This document shows positions 25,756-34,204 of a DNA stretch of 64,000 nucleotides, piece after piece. Positions within the stretch are counted from its first letter, which is position 1. The number at the start of each line of letters is the position of its first letter. The stretch covers positions 2,323,336 through 2,387,335 of the forward strand of contig NZ_CP142850.1 of assembly GCF_036287235.1 (NCBI RefSeq), given 5' to 3'. A program made the translations under genes and the position numbers. This stretch comes from Exiguobacterium sp. 9-2 (GTDB taxonomy: Bacteria; Bacillota; Bacilli; Exiguobacteriales; Exiguobacteriaceae). The notes under the pieces are model-generated. The model ran no database searches and was not told the origin of the DNA. It worked only from the letters and a program-made list of their open reading frames with translations.

Positions 25756-28023
25756 TTATGATGAACACGATTCACATTCGTCGATCTCAACCGTCGTCGA
25801 ACGCGTGTAGTAGATCGTCTTCATCCCAAGTTGCCATGCTTCCATGTGCATCTCGAGTAATTCTTTTGCTTTGACGTTATTTTTAACGTACAGGTTAAAG
25901 CTGATCGCTTGGTCGATGTGACGCTGACGCGAAGCATTTTGACGAATGCTCCATAACTGGTCAATCTCAAACGCTGATTTATAGAACCAGTTCGTTTCCG
26001 GTGTTAAATCCGGAACGGTAACTGGGATCTTATAGTTTTTCTTCTCTTCTGAGTAGACTTTTTTATAGATTGGATCAATCGATGCCGTACTTCCCGCAAT
26101 GATCGCCGTCGATGAGTTCGGTGCGACTGCCATCAAGTAAGCGTTCCGCATCCCGTGCGCCGTGATGTCGGCTTGGAGACGATCCCAATCGAGTTCATCC
26201 GTCGTTTTGTAGTGGCGACGTTTGATGTACTCTCCTGTTTGCCATTCTGAACCTTCAAAGAGACGGTACGCGCCTTTCTCTTTCGCAAGTTGCATCGACG
26301 CATCGATCGTCAAGTAAGCGATTTTCTCGTAGAGACGGTCTGCGTATTGCACCGCTTCGACCGATTCCCAACGGATACCTTCGAGCGCGAGCAGATGATG
26401 CCAACCGAATGTTCCAAGACCAACGGCACGGTATTTTTGATTCGTCAATTGTGCTTGCGGAACATCGATCGTATTCAAGTCGATGACGTTATCAAGCATC
26501 CGCATTTGAATCGGAATCAATCGTTCGAGAACATCTGAACGAACCGCACGTGCAAGCGCAATCGATGATAAGTTACAGACGACGAAGTCACCTGGTGTCT
26601 TCGTGACGATGATTTTACCGTCTTCTGTATATTCTTCTGTCACGGTCGTCGGACTCATGTTTTGCATGATTTCCGAGCACAGGTTTGATGAATAGATCAT
26701 GCCTGCATGTTTATTCGGATTCGCACGGTTAACGGCGTCACGGAAGAACATGTATGGCGTCCCTGTCTCAAGTTGCGAACGCATGTAGCGTTTGACGAGA
26801 TCAATCGCTGGGACTGTTTTTTTGCTGAGACGCGGTTCGTTGACACATGCTTCGTATCGTTCCGTGAAGCTACCGCCTTGTTCTGTCTCATCGAAATAAT
26901 CTTCAAGGCTGAAGCCCATAATCGTCCGAATTTCGTGTGGGTCAAACAGGTGCCAGTCTTCTCGTGCTTCTACGGCACGCATGAAGCGGTCTGGTAAGTT
27001 AACGCCCGTGAACAAGTCATGTGTCCGAAGTCGCTCGTCCCCATTGTTGAGCTTCGCATCTAAGAACTCGAGGATGTCCTTATGCCAGATGTCAAGATAC
27101 ACGGCGATTGATCCTTGGCGCATACCGAGCTGATCGACGCTGACTGCCGTATTGTTCAATTGTTTCATCCATGGGATGACACCACTTGAAACACCTTTAA
27201 AGCCTTTGATGTCTGATCCACGTGAGCGAATTTTCCCCATGTAGACACCGATTCCGCCGCCACCCTTAGAAAGTGTCGCTACATCCGTGTTCGAGTCATA
27301 GATGCCGCGTAGCGAATCATCGACTGTATCGATGAAGCATGATGAGAGTTGACCATATGATTTACCGGCGTTCGAAAGCGTCGGTGTCGCGACCGTCATG
27401 TAGAGGTTCGACAATGCCCAGTAGGCTTCTTTGACGAGTTCTAAACGACGTTCCTTCGGTTCGTTCTGCATCAGCGTCATCGCGATGACCATGAATCGTT
27501 CCTGCGGTAGCTCGTACAAATTTTTGACGTGATCACGTGCAAGATACCGGTCTGCCAGTGTCCGAAGGCCAATGTATGTGAACAGGTGGTCGCGGGAAGG
27601 ATCAATCGTTGCCGACAGTTCGTTGATGTCTTCTTTCGAATACGCATCCAGTAAATGTTTCGTGAAGATACCGATTTCTGTCAGCTTTTCAATCAATGTA
27701 TACAGCGAACCATATCGTTCTTCCGCTGCATATCCGCGGTTTTCACCCGCTTCTAGATATAACCGATTTAAGTAAGTCGCTGTCGCTACGAATGTCCAGT
27801 TCGGCTCTTCTGCCTTCAACATATCGAGTGCATGCATCGTTAACAGTTCATAGACTTGATCTGCTTGTAAGGACTTCCCTTCAAGCGCTCGGATGGCACG
27901 TTCTGTATAGCGGTCGATATCAAGTTCCGGATACGTTTCCGTCGCTTGTCGAATCACGACATATACGTCTTCTATTGTCATTGCACCCTTAAAGATGCGT
28001 GCTGTATTCAGTGGAGATGCCAC
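25756..28023 (-). CDS. nrdA: Ribonucleotide reductase, large (alpha) subunit, class I
   Basis: A 755-residue catalytic subunit. The redox and thiyl cysteines appear in QLSSCFID, NLCSEI and FVVCNLSSI; the radical-transfer tyrosine pair is in KTIYYTRS; the C-terminal redox pair is ECESCSS. The N-terminus starts at about the middle of an ATP-cone: the basic KRDG hairpin that binds the allosteric nucleotide in E. coli NrdA is absent. A GTG start with GGGAGTGG upstream is used; no in-frame start lies further upstream. First gene of the nrdA-flavodoxin-nrdB operon, with NrdR-box candidates in its promoter. Confidence 0.93.
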   Translation of the reverse strand: MASPLNTARIFKGAMTIEDVYVVIRQATETYPELDIDRYTERAIRALEGKSLQADQVYELLTMHALDMLKAEEPNWTFVATATYLNRLYLEAGENRGYAAEERYGSLYTLIEKLTEIGIFTKHLLDAYSKEDINELSATIDPSRDHLFTYIGLRTLADRYLARDHVKNLYELPQERFMVIAMTLMQNEPKERRLELVKEAYWALSNLYMTVATPTLSNAGKSYGQLSSCFIDTVDDSLRGIYDSNTDVATLSKGGGGIGVYMGKIRSRGSDIKGFKGVSSGVIPWMKQLNNTAVSVDQLGMRQGSIAVYLDIWHKDILEFLDAKLNNGDERLRTHDLFTGVNLPDRFMRAVEAREDWHLFDPHEIRTIMGFSLEDYFDETEQGGSFTERYEACVNEPRLSKKTVPAIDLVKRYMRSQLETGTPYMFFRDAVNRANPNKHAGMIYSSNLCSEIMQNMSPTTVTEEYTEDGKIIVTKTPGDFVVCNLSSIALARAVRSDVLERLIPIQMRMLDNVIDLNTIDVPQAQLTNQKYRAVGLGTFGWHHLLALEGIRWESVEAVQYADRLYEKIAYLTIDASMQLAKEKGAYRLFEGSEWQTGEYIKRRHYKTTDELDWDRLQADITAHGMRNAYLMAVAPNSSTAIIAGSTASIDPIYKKVYSEEKKNYKIPVTVPDLTPETNWFYKSAFEIDQLWSIRQNASRQRHIDQAISFNLYVKNNVKAKELLEMHMEAWQLGMKTIYYTRSTTVEIDECESCSS

Positions 28024-28097
28024 TATGAACCACTCCCATTCTCTATCGTTAAACAGGTTCGCATTACACGATGAAATACGCTAAACTAAAAAAAGAC

Positions 28098-28145
28098 GTC
28101 CTACATATAGAAAGAACTCTACAAGTATCACTCTATATATAGACG
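28098..28145 (-). promoter_or_regulatory. Tandem NrdR-box candidates at the nrd promoter
   Basis: Two near-palindromes, CTACATATAG (28101-28110) and CTATATATAG (28133-28142), have centres exactly 32 bases apart, three helical turns, which is the usual spacing of paired NrdR boxes. Extended to 16 bases, the second agrees with the NrdR consensus ACACWATATATWGTGT at about 12 positions. A possible minus-strand promoter (GTGATA, 16 bases, TATATG) overlaps the first box. NrdR represses reductase genes when dATP is high. Confidence 0.65.
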
Positions 28146-28484
28146 TTTTAGACGTTTTTAAACCTGTTAATGTACAAGATATAGGTTATCACTGAAATCT
28201 AAAAAAATAACCCCTTGCTTTGAAATTCAGGTCAAACAATTTGAAAAAGGCATCATGACGCCTTTTGAGATATATTGAGATAGCGAGTAAAACATATTAT
28301 AAGTTCACGCGAACCCTTAAAATAAAGATGAGTCATTTCTCCTATCAGAAGAAAAATAATCTCTTCGAATTTTCTGATATACTGAACGTATCGATCTTCC
28401 GTTTGGAGGAAGAAGGATTGAATCCAACTATCACGAAAAGATGACATATGGCATATACGTATGTACGTTGAAAGGAGCTTACCT
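28146..28484. other. Divergent intergenic region, nrdA and Nfu-like gene
   Basis: Beyond the NrdR-box area this stretch holds a small hairpin (AAAGGC/GCCTTT, 28245-28266) with five T on the minus strand, and a TATACT box (28378-28383) that may serve the Nfu-like gene on the plus strand. A minus-strand frame of 64 codons at 28253-28447 lacks a ribosome site, and its stop falls inside the hairpin, so I do not call it. Confidence 0.5.
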
Positions 28485-28724
28485 ATGCAAGTCGATTACA
28501 CACCAAACCCGAATTCCGTCAAAATCACGCTCGAGGAACAGCGCTTCGGTGCGAAAAGTACGAGTGTCAAAAAAGAAGATACACCGGAAGATACGTTGCT
28601 CGCATCTTTGATCGCGATCGACGGCATCGATAATCTATTCGCTTACGGCGACTTCGTGACGGTCACGAAAGAACCAGAAGCAGAATGGAATGAGCTGCTA
28701 CCACGTATCGAAGCAAACATGTAA
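28485..28724 (+). CDS. Nfu/NifU N-terminal domain protein
   Basis: A 79-residue protein made of the Scaffold Nfu/NifU N-terminal domain only: MQVDYTPNPNSVKITLEEQR, then TLLASLIAIDGIDNLFAYGDFVT. It has no cysteines of the CxxC type, so it is not itself a cluster carrier; the domain usually accompanies Nfu proteins. An AAGGAG site precedes the ATG at 28485. The gene ends in a hairpin terminator that reaches to within 20 bases of the glycosyltransferase start. Confidence 0.85.
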   Translation: MQVDYTPNPNSVKITLEEQRFGAKSTSVKKEDTPEDTLLASLIAIDGIDNLFAYGDFVTVTKEPEAEWNELLPRIEANM

Positions 28725-28733
28725 AAAAACAAG

Positions 28734-28764
28734 AAGACACCTGTTCCTGAACAGGTGTCTTTGT
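28734..28764 (+). terminator. Intrinsic terminator or attenuator hairpin
   Basis: A perfect stem AAGACACCTGTTC paired with GAACAGGTGTCTT (2-base loop) is followed by TTTGTTC. It lies directly before the ribosome site of the next gene. Confidence 0.75.
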
Positions 28765-28781
28765 TCAAGGAGCGATCGCTG

Positions 28782-29576
28782 ATGCCAACCGTATCCATCA
28801 TCATCCCGACATACAATCGTCCTCGCGAACTAGCAGAAGCGCTAGAAGCGTTGACACGTCAACACTATCAGGACTTCGATGTCATCGTCCTAAACAATAA
28901 TGGCGACGATGTCTCAGCAGTGACCTCTGCCTATCAGGATCGCCTGCAGATCACATATGTCGAGTTACCTGAAAATCATCACGTCCGTGCTCGAAATCAC
29001 GGTGTCATGCTCGCTTCCGGTCGGTATATCTTACTTCATGATGACGATGACCTCTTATTACCGAGTCATCTCGAAGAGGCAGTCGGTGATCTCGAAGCCG
29101 GCGCGGATCTAACGTATACGGACGCGGAGCTCTTTACGTATCGCTGGGAAGACGGTCACCGGATTGCACTCCATTCCGAACCGTTCGCGTACCCGTATGA
29201 TCCGGAGACGATCCGAGAAGACTCGACGTACATTCCGTCCGGATCGCTCTACCGTAAATCGCTCCACGATCAACTCGGTCTGTTTGATGAAGACGTCTTC
29301 AACTACTGGGACTGGGACTGGATTTTACGCGTCGGTAAGGATCATTTAGTGTTACATCCGGCACGAGCAACCGTCCTGTACGCCTTCAACCCGTCCGGCA
29401 ATCATGAGTCGGCACGACAAGACGCAACGCGACGCGTCTATTTTGACCGCCTGGTCGAAAAACATCAACTTCCGACACGTGAAATGAAGAACTTCCATAT
29501 TGTTCAGGAAGAACGACGCGCACGATTGCGACAGACACGCCGTACCTTCAATGGTCAATTGACAGAAAGTGAGTGA
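28782..29576 (+). CDS. Glycosyltransferase family 2
   Basis: A 264-residue GT-A fold enzyme. The N-terminus VSIIIPTYNRPRELAEALEAL binds the nucleotide sugar; the metal-binding DXD-type motif is HDDDD in LLHDDDDLLLPSHLEE; NYWDWDWILRV resembles the acceptor or catalytic-base region (ED/WDW type). No membrane segments are visible, so it is probably cytoplasmic or peripheral. The ATG at 28782 has AAGGAG upstream; the GTG at 28755 lies within the terminator stem. It ends 4 bases before the alaR start, so the three genes may be one unit. Sugar and acceptor unknown. Confidence 0.88.
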   Translation: MPTVSIIIPTYNRPRELAEALEALTRQHYQDFDVIVLNNNGDDVSAVTSAYQDRLQITYVELPENHHVRARNHGVMLASGRYILLHDDDDLLLPSHLEEAVGDLEAGADLTYTDAELFTYRWEDGHRIALHSEPFAYPYDPETIREDSTYIPSGSLYRKSLHDQLGLFDEDVFNYWDWDWILRVGKDHLVLHPARATVLYAFNPSGNHESARQDATRRVYFDRLVEKHQLPTREMKNFHIVQEERRARLRQTRRTFNGQLTESE

Positions 29577-29580
29577 TTCC

Positions 29581-30078
29581 ATGTACACCGAAAAACAACT
29601 CGAATTATTAGCACTATTAACACAAAATGGTCCGATGGACGTAAACTTACTTGCGCAGATGCTCGATTGGGAAGCGTCAGAAGTAGCAGCTTCGATCGAA
29701 ACATTCAAACGTGACGGTGTCCTACTCGGCTATACCGCCGTCATTGACTGGCAAAAGATTCATGCCCATCACGGCGTGACAGCTTTCATCGATGTCAAAG
29801 TCACACCAAAACGGGGACGCGGCTTTGATGAAGTCGCAGAGCGGATCCATCGTTTCCCGGAAGTGACGTCCCTGTATCTGATGTCAGGCGCATATGACTT
29901 ACAAGTCGTACTTGATGGCAAATCGCTACAAGAAGTGTCTCAATTCGTTTCTGAAAAATTATCAACACTCGACTCCGTCATCTCGACGACGACCCATTTC
30001 CGCTTAAAGACGTATAAGCACGATGGCGTTCTCTTCAGTCAGGATGATGACGACAAACGATTGAAGGTGTCTCCATGA
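29581..30078 (+). CDS. alaR: Lrp/AsnC-family regulator (AlaR/YugG-like)
   Basis: A 165-residue Lrp-type regulator. An N-terminal helix-turn-helix (residues about 1-55, LLALLTQNGPMDVNLLAQML) is followed by the RAM/AsnC ligand domain (VTAFIDVKVTPKRGRGFDEV, VTSLYLMSGAYDLQVVLDG). Its immediate overlap (ATGA) with an aminotransferase gene is the arrangement of yugG-yugH in Bacillus subtilis, where they have been described as alaR-alaT, the regulator activating alanine transaminase synthesis. The ATG at 29581 is preferred over GTG 29569. The effector is inferred to be alanine, not shown. Confidence 0.85.
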   Translation: MYTEKQLELLALLTQNGPMDVNLLAQMLDWEASEVAASIETFKRDGVLLGYTAVIDWQKIHAHHGVTAFIDVKVTPKRGRGFDEVAERIHRFPEVTSLYLMSGAYDLQVVLDGKSLQEVSQFVSEKLSTLDSVISTTTHFRLKTYKHDGVLFSQDDDDKRLKVSP

Positions 30079-31265
30079 AATCTTTATCAACACGTGTCGA
30101 ACAGCTAGCCCCATCCGGCATTCGTCGTTTCTTTGATTTAGCCGGATCGATGGAAGATGTCATCTCACTTGGTGTCGGTGAACCCGATTTCGTCACGCCA
30201 TGGAACGTCCGAGAAGCAAGCTTTGCAGCACTTGAACAGGGCTACACCGCATACAGTGCTAACGCCGGTTTACTCGAGTTACGTCAGGAAATCGCGCTTT
30301 ACATGCAAGAAAAGTTCGCCATCTCCTATTCGACGACGGAAGAGATCATCGTCACGACCGGAGCTTCGGAAGGACTTGACCTTGCGTTTCGTAGTTTGAT
30401 CAATCCGGGAGATGAAGTCATCGTCGTTGAACCGGCGTTCGTTTCATATGCCCCTTTGATCGAACTTGCTGGAGGAATTCCTGTCGCCGCTGCATGTCAC
30501 GCAGAAGACGGTTTTGCGATTCAACCGGAAACGATCGAACAGTTGCTGACGGACAAAACGAAAGCAATCATTTTCTGTTTCCCATCGAATCCGACAGGCT
30601 CGACGATGACACGCGATCAATTAGCGGACCTCGCGTTACTTGTTCAAAAGCATGATTTATATGTCATCAGTGATGAAATCTATGCGGAGCTATCCTACGA
30701 AACGGAAGCGATTTGTTTTGCGACCCTTCCTGGTATGCGGGAGCGGACAATCATCATCAATGGTTTCTCGAAAGCCTTCGCGATGACGGGCTGGCGGCTT
30801 GGCTTCACTTGCGCACCACCTGCGATCACGCAATCGATGCTGAAGGTCCACCAATATGGAATGATGTGTGCACCAACACTCGTCCAGTTTGCAGGAATTG
30901 AAGCGCTCCGTTCTCGTCATAAGACGGTCCCTGATATGGTGACAAGTTATCGCCAACGCCGGAATTACTTCGTCAAGGCGTTAAACGATGCGGGTCTCCC
31001 GACGCACTTACCAGGCGGTGCCTTTTATGCTTTTCCGTACATTGGTCATACCGGGCTGACGAGTGAGCAGTTCGCCGAGCAATTGTTGCTCGCTGAGCGC
31101 GTCGCCGTCGTTCCAGGATCCGTCTTCGGAGCAAGCGGTGAAGGCTATGTCCGAGCAAGTTACGCGAGTTCAATCGAACAACTGCAAGAAGCCATCGCGC
31201 GCATTCAGCGCTTCATGAAAAAATGGCAGACTCAGGATGAGACAACATCGTCTCATTCACACTAA
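30075..31265 (+). CDS. alaT: Aminotransferase class I (AlaT/YugH-like)
   Basis: A 396-residue PLP enzyme of fold type I. The Schiff-base lysine is K233 in NGFSKAFAMTGWRLG; the PLP-phosphate and ring contacts FPSNPTG and SDEIYAEL precede it, and the substrate arginine is in EGYVRASYA. Context with the Lrp-type regulator points to the AlaT (YugH) type, which transfers amino groups between alanine and glutamate; aspartate or aromatic specificity remains possible. Start and stop overlap with alaR as ATGA. A long hairpin ends the unit. Confidence 0.88.
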   Translation: MKSLSTRVEQLAPSGIRRFFDLAGSMEDVISLGVGEPDFVTPWNVREASFAALEQGYTAYSANAGLLELRQEIALYMQEKFAISYSTTEEIIVTTGASEGLDLAFRSLINPGDEVIVVEPAFVSYAPLIELAGGIPVAAACHAEDGFAIQPETIEQLLTDKTKAIIFCFPSNPTGSTMTRDQLADLALLVQKHDLYVISDEIYAELSYETEAICFATLPGMRERTIIINGFSKAFAMTGWRLGFTCAPPAITQSMLKVHQYGMMCAPTLVQFAGIEALRSRHKTVPDMVTSYRQRRNYFVKALNDAGLPTHLPGGAFYAFPYIGHTGLTSEQFAEQLLLAERVAVVPGSVFGASGEGYVRASYASSIEQLQEAIARIQRFMKKWQTQDETTSSHSH

Positions 31266-31305
31266 AAATAAGCCGCTTGCTCAAACGAGCAGGCGGCTTA
31301 TTTTT
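31264..31305. terminator. Bidirectional intrinsic terminator
   Basis: A 19-base-pair stem with one or no mismatches (AAATAAGCCGC and GCGGCTTATTT plus inner TGCTC/GAGCA) with T-runs on both strands, between convergent genes. Confidence 0.9.
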
Positions 31306-32191
31306 AATCGACATAGAAAACAAGAAACATCCAATAGTCGTCTTCCGCATGATACGGCGAGACTGGACCGAGTTGTGGCGCAAAGACTTCCAACCGATAC
31401 GGTGAGTCCTTAAAGTCAAGCGGTGTCCGTTCCTTGATCAAACGTCCCATTTCATCCGCCAGCTCTTTGACTTCAACTAGACTACGCGAGCGTTCCATCG
31501 GTGCTTCGAAGACGAACGCCTCGATTCCTTCAATCGTTGCACAACGTAGGAAACGCCGGAGCGAAGGGAGTGCCGTCTCCATATTCTCCTTTAGCGTTTG
31601 ATCCTCTTCGTACGCAGGGGCTCCCCAGAGACGTGCCTCACTTCCTGTCGCACTCCGGAAGTGATCAATCGTTTTTTCGGTAATGGGATCACGTGTCAAG
31701 GCAAAGCGTGTTTTATCCCGCTTGAGATTCTTTTCATTCGTCCGATCGATTTCCGACAGTAAATCGAGTTGAAGTGGTCGTGCTAAACGAAATAATTCCC
31801 GTTGCAGACGTGCGATAGAATGACCGATTGGAACAATTGTATCCTTCGCTTTAGGCGGTTTATCCCCTTCGTATCCATTCATGACGCGTGCGACTTGACC
31901 AGCTTCATGCACAAGTCGATAAAAGGAACCATCCTGATCATCGTTTACCGTTCCGAGTGTCTCATGTTGCACCGCAAGATCCGTCACGTATTGATTGGCA
32001 AGACACGTCGAGATCATCAAAACGTCGACAAGTTCTGAACGAAGAGCTTCTTGATCTCTTTGTTCGAGTGCTTCGCCGACTTCACCGATTTCTTCTGTCA
32101 AGCGTGCGAGACCAGATAGCGGTCGAAAATAACCTCCGAGTGAACGAATCGTCGCATCAACCTTTTGTTGCAGTATCTTCATCTGTTCCAT
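31304..32191 (-). CDS. MazG-like protein with extra C-terminal domain
   Basis: A 295-residue protein. Residues 20-70 form a MazG-like pyrophosphohydrolase core (GGYFRPLSGLARLTEEIGEV, then ELVDVLM) with the metal-binding glutamates E33, E34, E37, and E53/D56. Residues 90-165 look like a second, degenerate copy (RLVHEAGQVARVMNGYEG, NEKNLKRDKTRF). Residues about 175-295 are unassigned, with conserved-looking FRSATGSEARLWG and PYHAEDDYWMFLVF. Nucleotide pyrophosphatase activity is plausible for the first part only. GGAGG precedes the ATG at 32191. It overlaps the small membrane protein gene upstream. Confidence 0.75.
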   Translation of the reverse strand: MEQMKILQQKVDATIRSLGGYFRPLSGLARLTEEIGEVGEALEQRDQEALRSELVDVLMISTCLANQYVTDLAVQHETLGTVNDDQDGSFYRLVHEAGQVARVMNGYEGDKPPKAKDTIVPIGHSIARLQRELFRLARPLQLDLLSEIDRTNEKNLKRDKTRFALTRDPITEKTIDHFRSATGSEARLWGAPAYEEDQTLKENMETALPSLRRFLRCATIEGIEAFVFEAPMERSRSLVEVKELADEMGRLIKERTPLDFKDSPYRLEVFAPQLGPVSPYHAEDDYWMFLVFYVD

Positions 32192-32342
32192 CTGTCTGAT
32201 CCTCCATGATTGCTTGACGTACTTGCGCCTCCGTCTCTTGTTTGACACGTTTGGCAAACGCCTGATTTTTCTTCCATTCTCGGATTCCAACGGATGTCGC
32301 AGCAATCAATGCAGCAAATAATCCGATTTCTCTTTTACGCAT
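32157..32342 (-). CDS. Small single-pass membrane protein, unknown
   Basis: A 61-residue protein: one hydrophobic segment (EIGLFAALIAATSVGIREWK) and then a charged helix-prone tail rich in Lys, Gln and Glu ending DEDTATKG. It is not recognised. A very good ribosome site (AGGAGGAG, 5 bases before the ATG) supports translation. Its last 35 bases overlap the start of the MazG-like gene, so the two are probably translated in a coupled way. No stop-codon or frame problem is seen. Confidence 0.75.
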   Translation of the reverse strand: MRKREIGLFAALIAATSVGIREWKKNQAFAKRVKQETEAQVRQAIMEDQTDGTDEDTATKG

Positions 32343-32431
32343 CGCTTTCTCCTCCTTTTGAATGACTCGTTCCCTACCTAAACATGATATGATGATATCA
32401 ATTCTACATAATCCAGTAAGAGGTGTTGCTT

Positions 32432-33556
32432 GTGTCGACTGAACGTCTTTGGCAAATGGCCCGGTTCTTGACGGTGATCTTCGCCTTCGTAGCTGTTGGA
32501 TGGTTACTCATCCGCCTCTCGTCCATTTTGTACCCGTTTGTCTTTGCGTTTCTGCTTGCTCTTTTCAGCCGTCCGCTCGTCGATTTCTTTCAAAAGCGAT
32601 TACGGATCAATCGTGGATGGGGTGCGTTGTTGTCCATCATTTTGATCAGTGGTTTATTGATCGGTTCGCTTGCCTTGATCATCATGCAGTTGATTCGCGG
32701 TCTCGTATTTGTCGCCAATCAATTACCGGCACAAATCCAGGAGTTGAGTCTGTATTTTCAAAAGCTATACAACGAAAAACTGGCACCGATTTGGAACGAT
32801 GCGTCCGAAGCATTACGTTCATTAGAACCATCCCAACAAAATACGGTCCAAAACAGTATTCAATCGCTCGGTAGTTCGCTTGCGAGTGCGATTGGAGAAG
32901 GCTCAAAAAGTGTTGCGATGATGCTTCAATCTGTTCTTGCGACTTTGCCATCGATTGCGTTGATTTTCGTCATCGTCTTACTCGCTTGGTTCTTTATCGC
33001 AAAGGATTGGCACCAGTACGAAATGCGATTGAAGCGCTACGAGATGCTTCCTTGGTTCGCTCGTGTCGAGTCGGTCTTCTTGAGCTTACGATCTGCCTTA
33101 TTCGGCTATCTTAAAGCGCAGCTCACGTTGATCACGATCACGTTTTTCATCGTCTTGATTGGTTTGTTCATCATTGGTGTCGATCATCCATTCGCAGTTG
33201 CTTTCATCGCTGCCTTCTTCGACATCTTACCGTATCTCGGTACTGGTTCCGTCTTCCTGCCTTGGATCGCCTACTCGGTGATTACTGGAGATACGACGCT
33301 TGCGATTGGACTTGGCATTTTGTACGCCATCGTCATTCTCCAGCGCAACATCATGGAACCGAAGATCGTCGGCGATAACATCGGCATTCAACCGATTACG
33401 GCATTGATTGCGTTGTTCGTCGGTATCAAATTCTTCGGCGTCTTCGGGTTAATCCTTGGACCATTGATTGCCGTCATCTTAAAAGCACTCTACAATGCAC
33501 AAATTTTCCATTACATCTGGGACTTCGTGAAAGGATCACCCACACCATTTCGGTGA
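32432..33556 (+). CDS. AI-2E/PerM-family membrane protein (YtvI-like)
   Basis: A 374-residue membrane protein of the PerM (AI-2 exporter-like) family with about eight membrane segments and the typical soluble middle part. The C-terminal signature FFDILPYLGTGSVFLPWIAY and NIMEPKIVGDNIGIQPITAL followed by KFFGVFGLILGPLIAVI is present. In Bacillus the closest annotated group is YtvI, named for sporulation, but nothing here suggests sporulation. GTG at 32432 is chosen as start because AGAGGTG lies 7 bases upstream. Its 3' end overlaps the DUF429 gene by 21 bases. Transported substrate unknown. Confidence 0.85.
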   Translation: MSTERLWQMARFLTVIFAFVAVGWLLIRLSSILYPFVFAFLLALFSRPLVDFFQKRLRINRGWGALLSIILISGLLIGSLALIIMQLIRGLVFVANQLPAQIQELSLYFQKLYNEKLAPIWNDASEALRSLEPSQQNTVQNSIQSLGSSLASAIGEGSKSVAMMLQSVLATLPSIALIFVIVLLAWFFIAKDWHQYEMRLKRYEMLPWFARVESVFLSLRSALFGYLKAQLTLITITFFIVLIGLFIIGVDHPFAVAFIAAFFDILPYLGTGSVFLPWIAYSVITGDTTLAIGLGILYAIVILQRNIMEPKIVGDNIGIQPITALIALFVGIKFFGVFGLILGPLIAVILKALYNAQIFHYIWDFVKGSPTPFR

Positions 33557-33568
33557 GGGTGATTTTTT
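33535..33568 (+). terminator. Terminator overlapping the gene end
   Basis: ATCACCC and GGGTGAT pair around an ACACC/GGTG inner stem and are followed by six T. It lies inside the last codons of the PerM-like gene and the last codons of the convergent DUF429 gene. Confidence 0.75.
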
Positions 33569-34204
33569 GGGTACAGCGGCATATAAAGGATACCCTTCCG
33601 TGTCCACTGGTTGACTTGCTGGAAAGTAATCGCATGGAAAACGTGCACCGGTCGCAAGCAGACAAGCATCAAGCCAATCATCAATCGCGACGTTCGGCTG
33701 ACGCTGTTCCCATAACGGGGGACAATCGTATTGTTCAAGTAATTCGATTCGTTCCGCGATGCCTTCCTTTGTTTTCTTGGAAAAACGTGCCGGATGACCG
33801 GCGAGGCGTGCAAAGCAGACTTCCGGATGTGATTCGATCATTTCAGATCGATACGCATGACGGACTTCTCGGATTTTCGGCAATAGATACCACGCTTGTT
33901 TCGAAAGTCCGATACCAGCATGTTGTTTCGCTAAATCATTTGCTTCCATATAACTTGATGTTGTCAACGCACTGAGAAATGGTGCATTAAAGACACTACT
34001 CGTTCGTCCGGGGCGCAGTTCCTGTCGCAACAGCTGATCTGTTTCGCGTCGTCCTTCCATCAAACCGATCGGCATATCGATCCAAATTCGGTCGGCTGGC
34101 GGGACCTGTCCAAGCGTCGGTTCGATTGATCCTGAGTACGTCTCATTTTCGTACCTGACGACGACCCATCCTGCCTTTGCCGCATCAATCCCGATGACGT
34201 GCAT
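33536..34204 (-). CDS. DUF429 protein (predicted RNase H-fold nuclease)
   Basis: A 222-residue protein with the DUF429 pattern: N-terminal HVIGIDAAKAGWVVV with the acidic residue expected in an RNase H-like fold, IWIDMPIGL with a second acidic site, GRTSSVFNAP, and ESHPEVCFARLAG, then DDWLDACLLA near the end. The family is only predicted to contain nucleases. The ATG at 34204 has GGGAGAAG upstream; the frame to 34294 lacks a ribosome site. It is third in an operon behind leucyl aminopeptidase and a 56-residue membrane protein, overlapping the latter by 20 bases. Confidence 0.8.
   Translation of the reverse strand: MHVIGIDAAKAGWVVVRYENETYSGSIEPTLGQVPPADRIWIDMPIGLMEGRRETDQLLRQELRPGRTSSVFNAPFLSALTTSSYMEANDLAKQHAGIGLSKQAWYLLPKIREVRHAYRSEMIESHPEVCFARLAGHPARFSKKTKEGIAERIELLEQYDCPPLWEQRQPNVAIDDWLDACLLATGARFPCDYFPASQPVDTEGYPLYAAVPKKSPSPKWCG

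Noticed and set aside
28305-28316. GTTC/GAAC inverted repeat taken as a LexA box
   Set aside because: The half-sites are in the opposite order to the Gram-positive SOS box (GAAC-N4-GTTC).
28368-28382. CodY-like box (AATTTTCTGATATAC)
   Set aside because: Only about 11 of 15 positions fit, all in one half, in an AT-rich promoter region where such matches are expected by chance.
28253-28447. Minus-strand frame of 64 codons upstream of nrdA
   Set aside because: No ribosome site before its ATG, no recognisable composition, and its stop lies in a hairpin stem.
32432-33556. Evidence of sporulation from the YtvI-like gene
   Set aside because: PerM-family proteins are widespread in non-spore-formers, and no other sporulation gene is visible.
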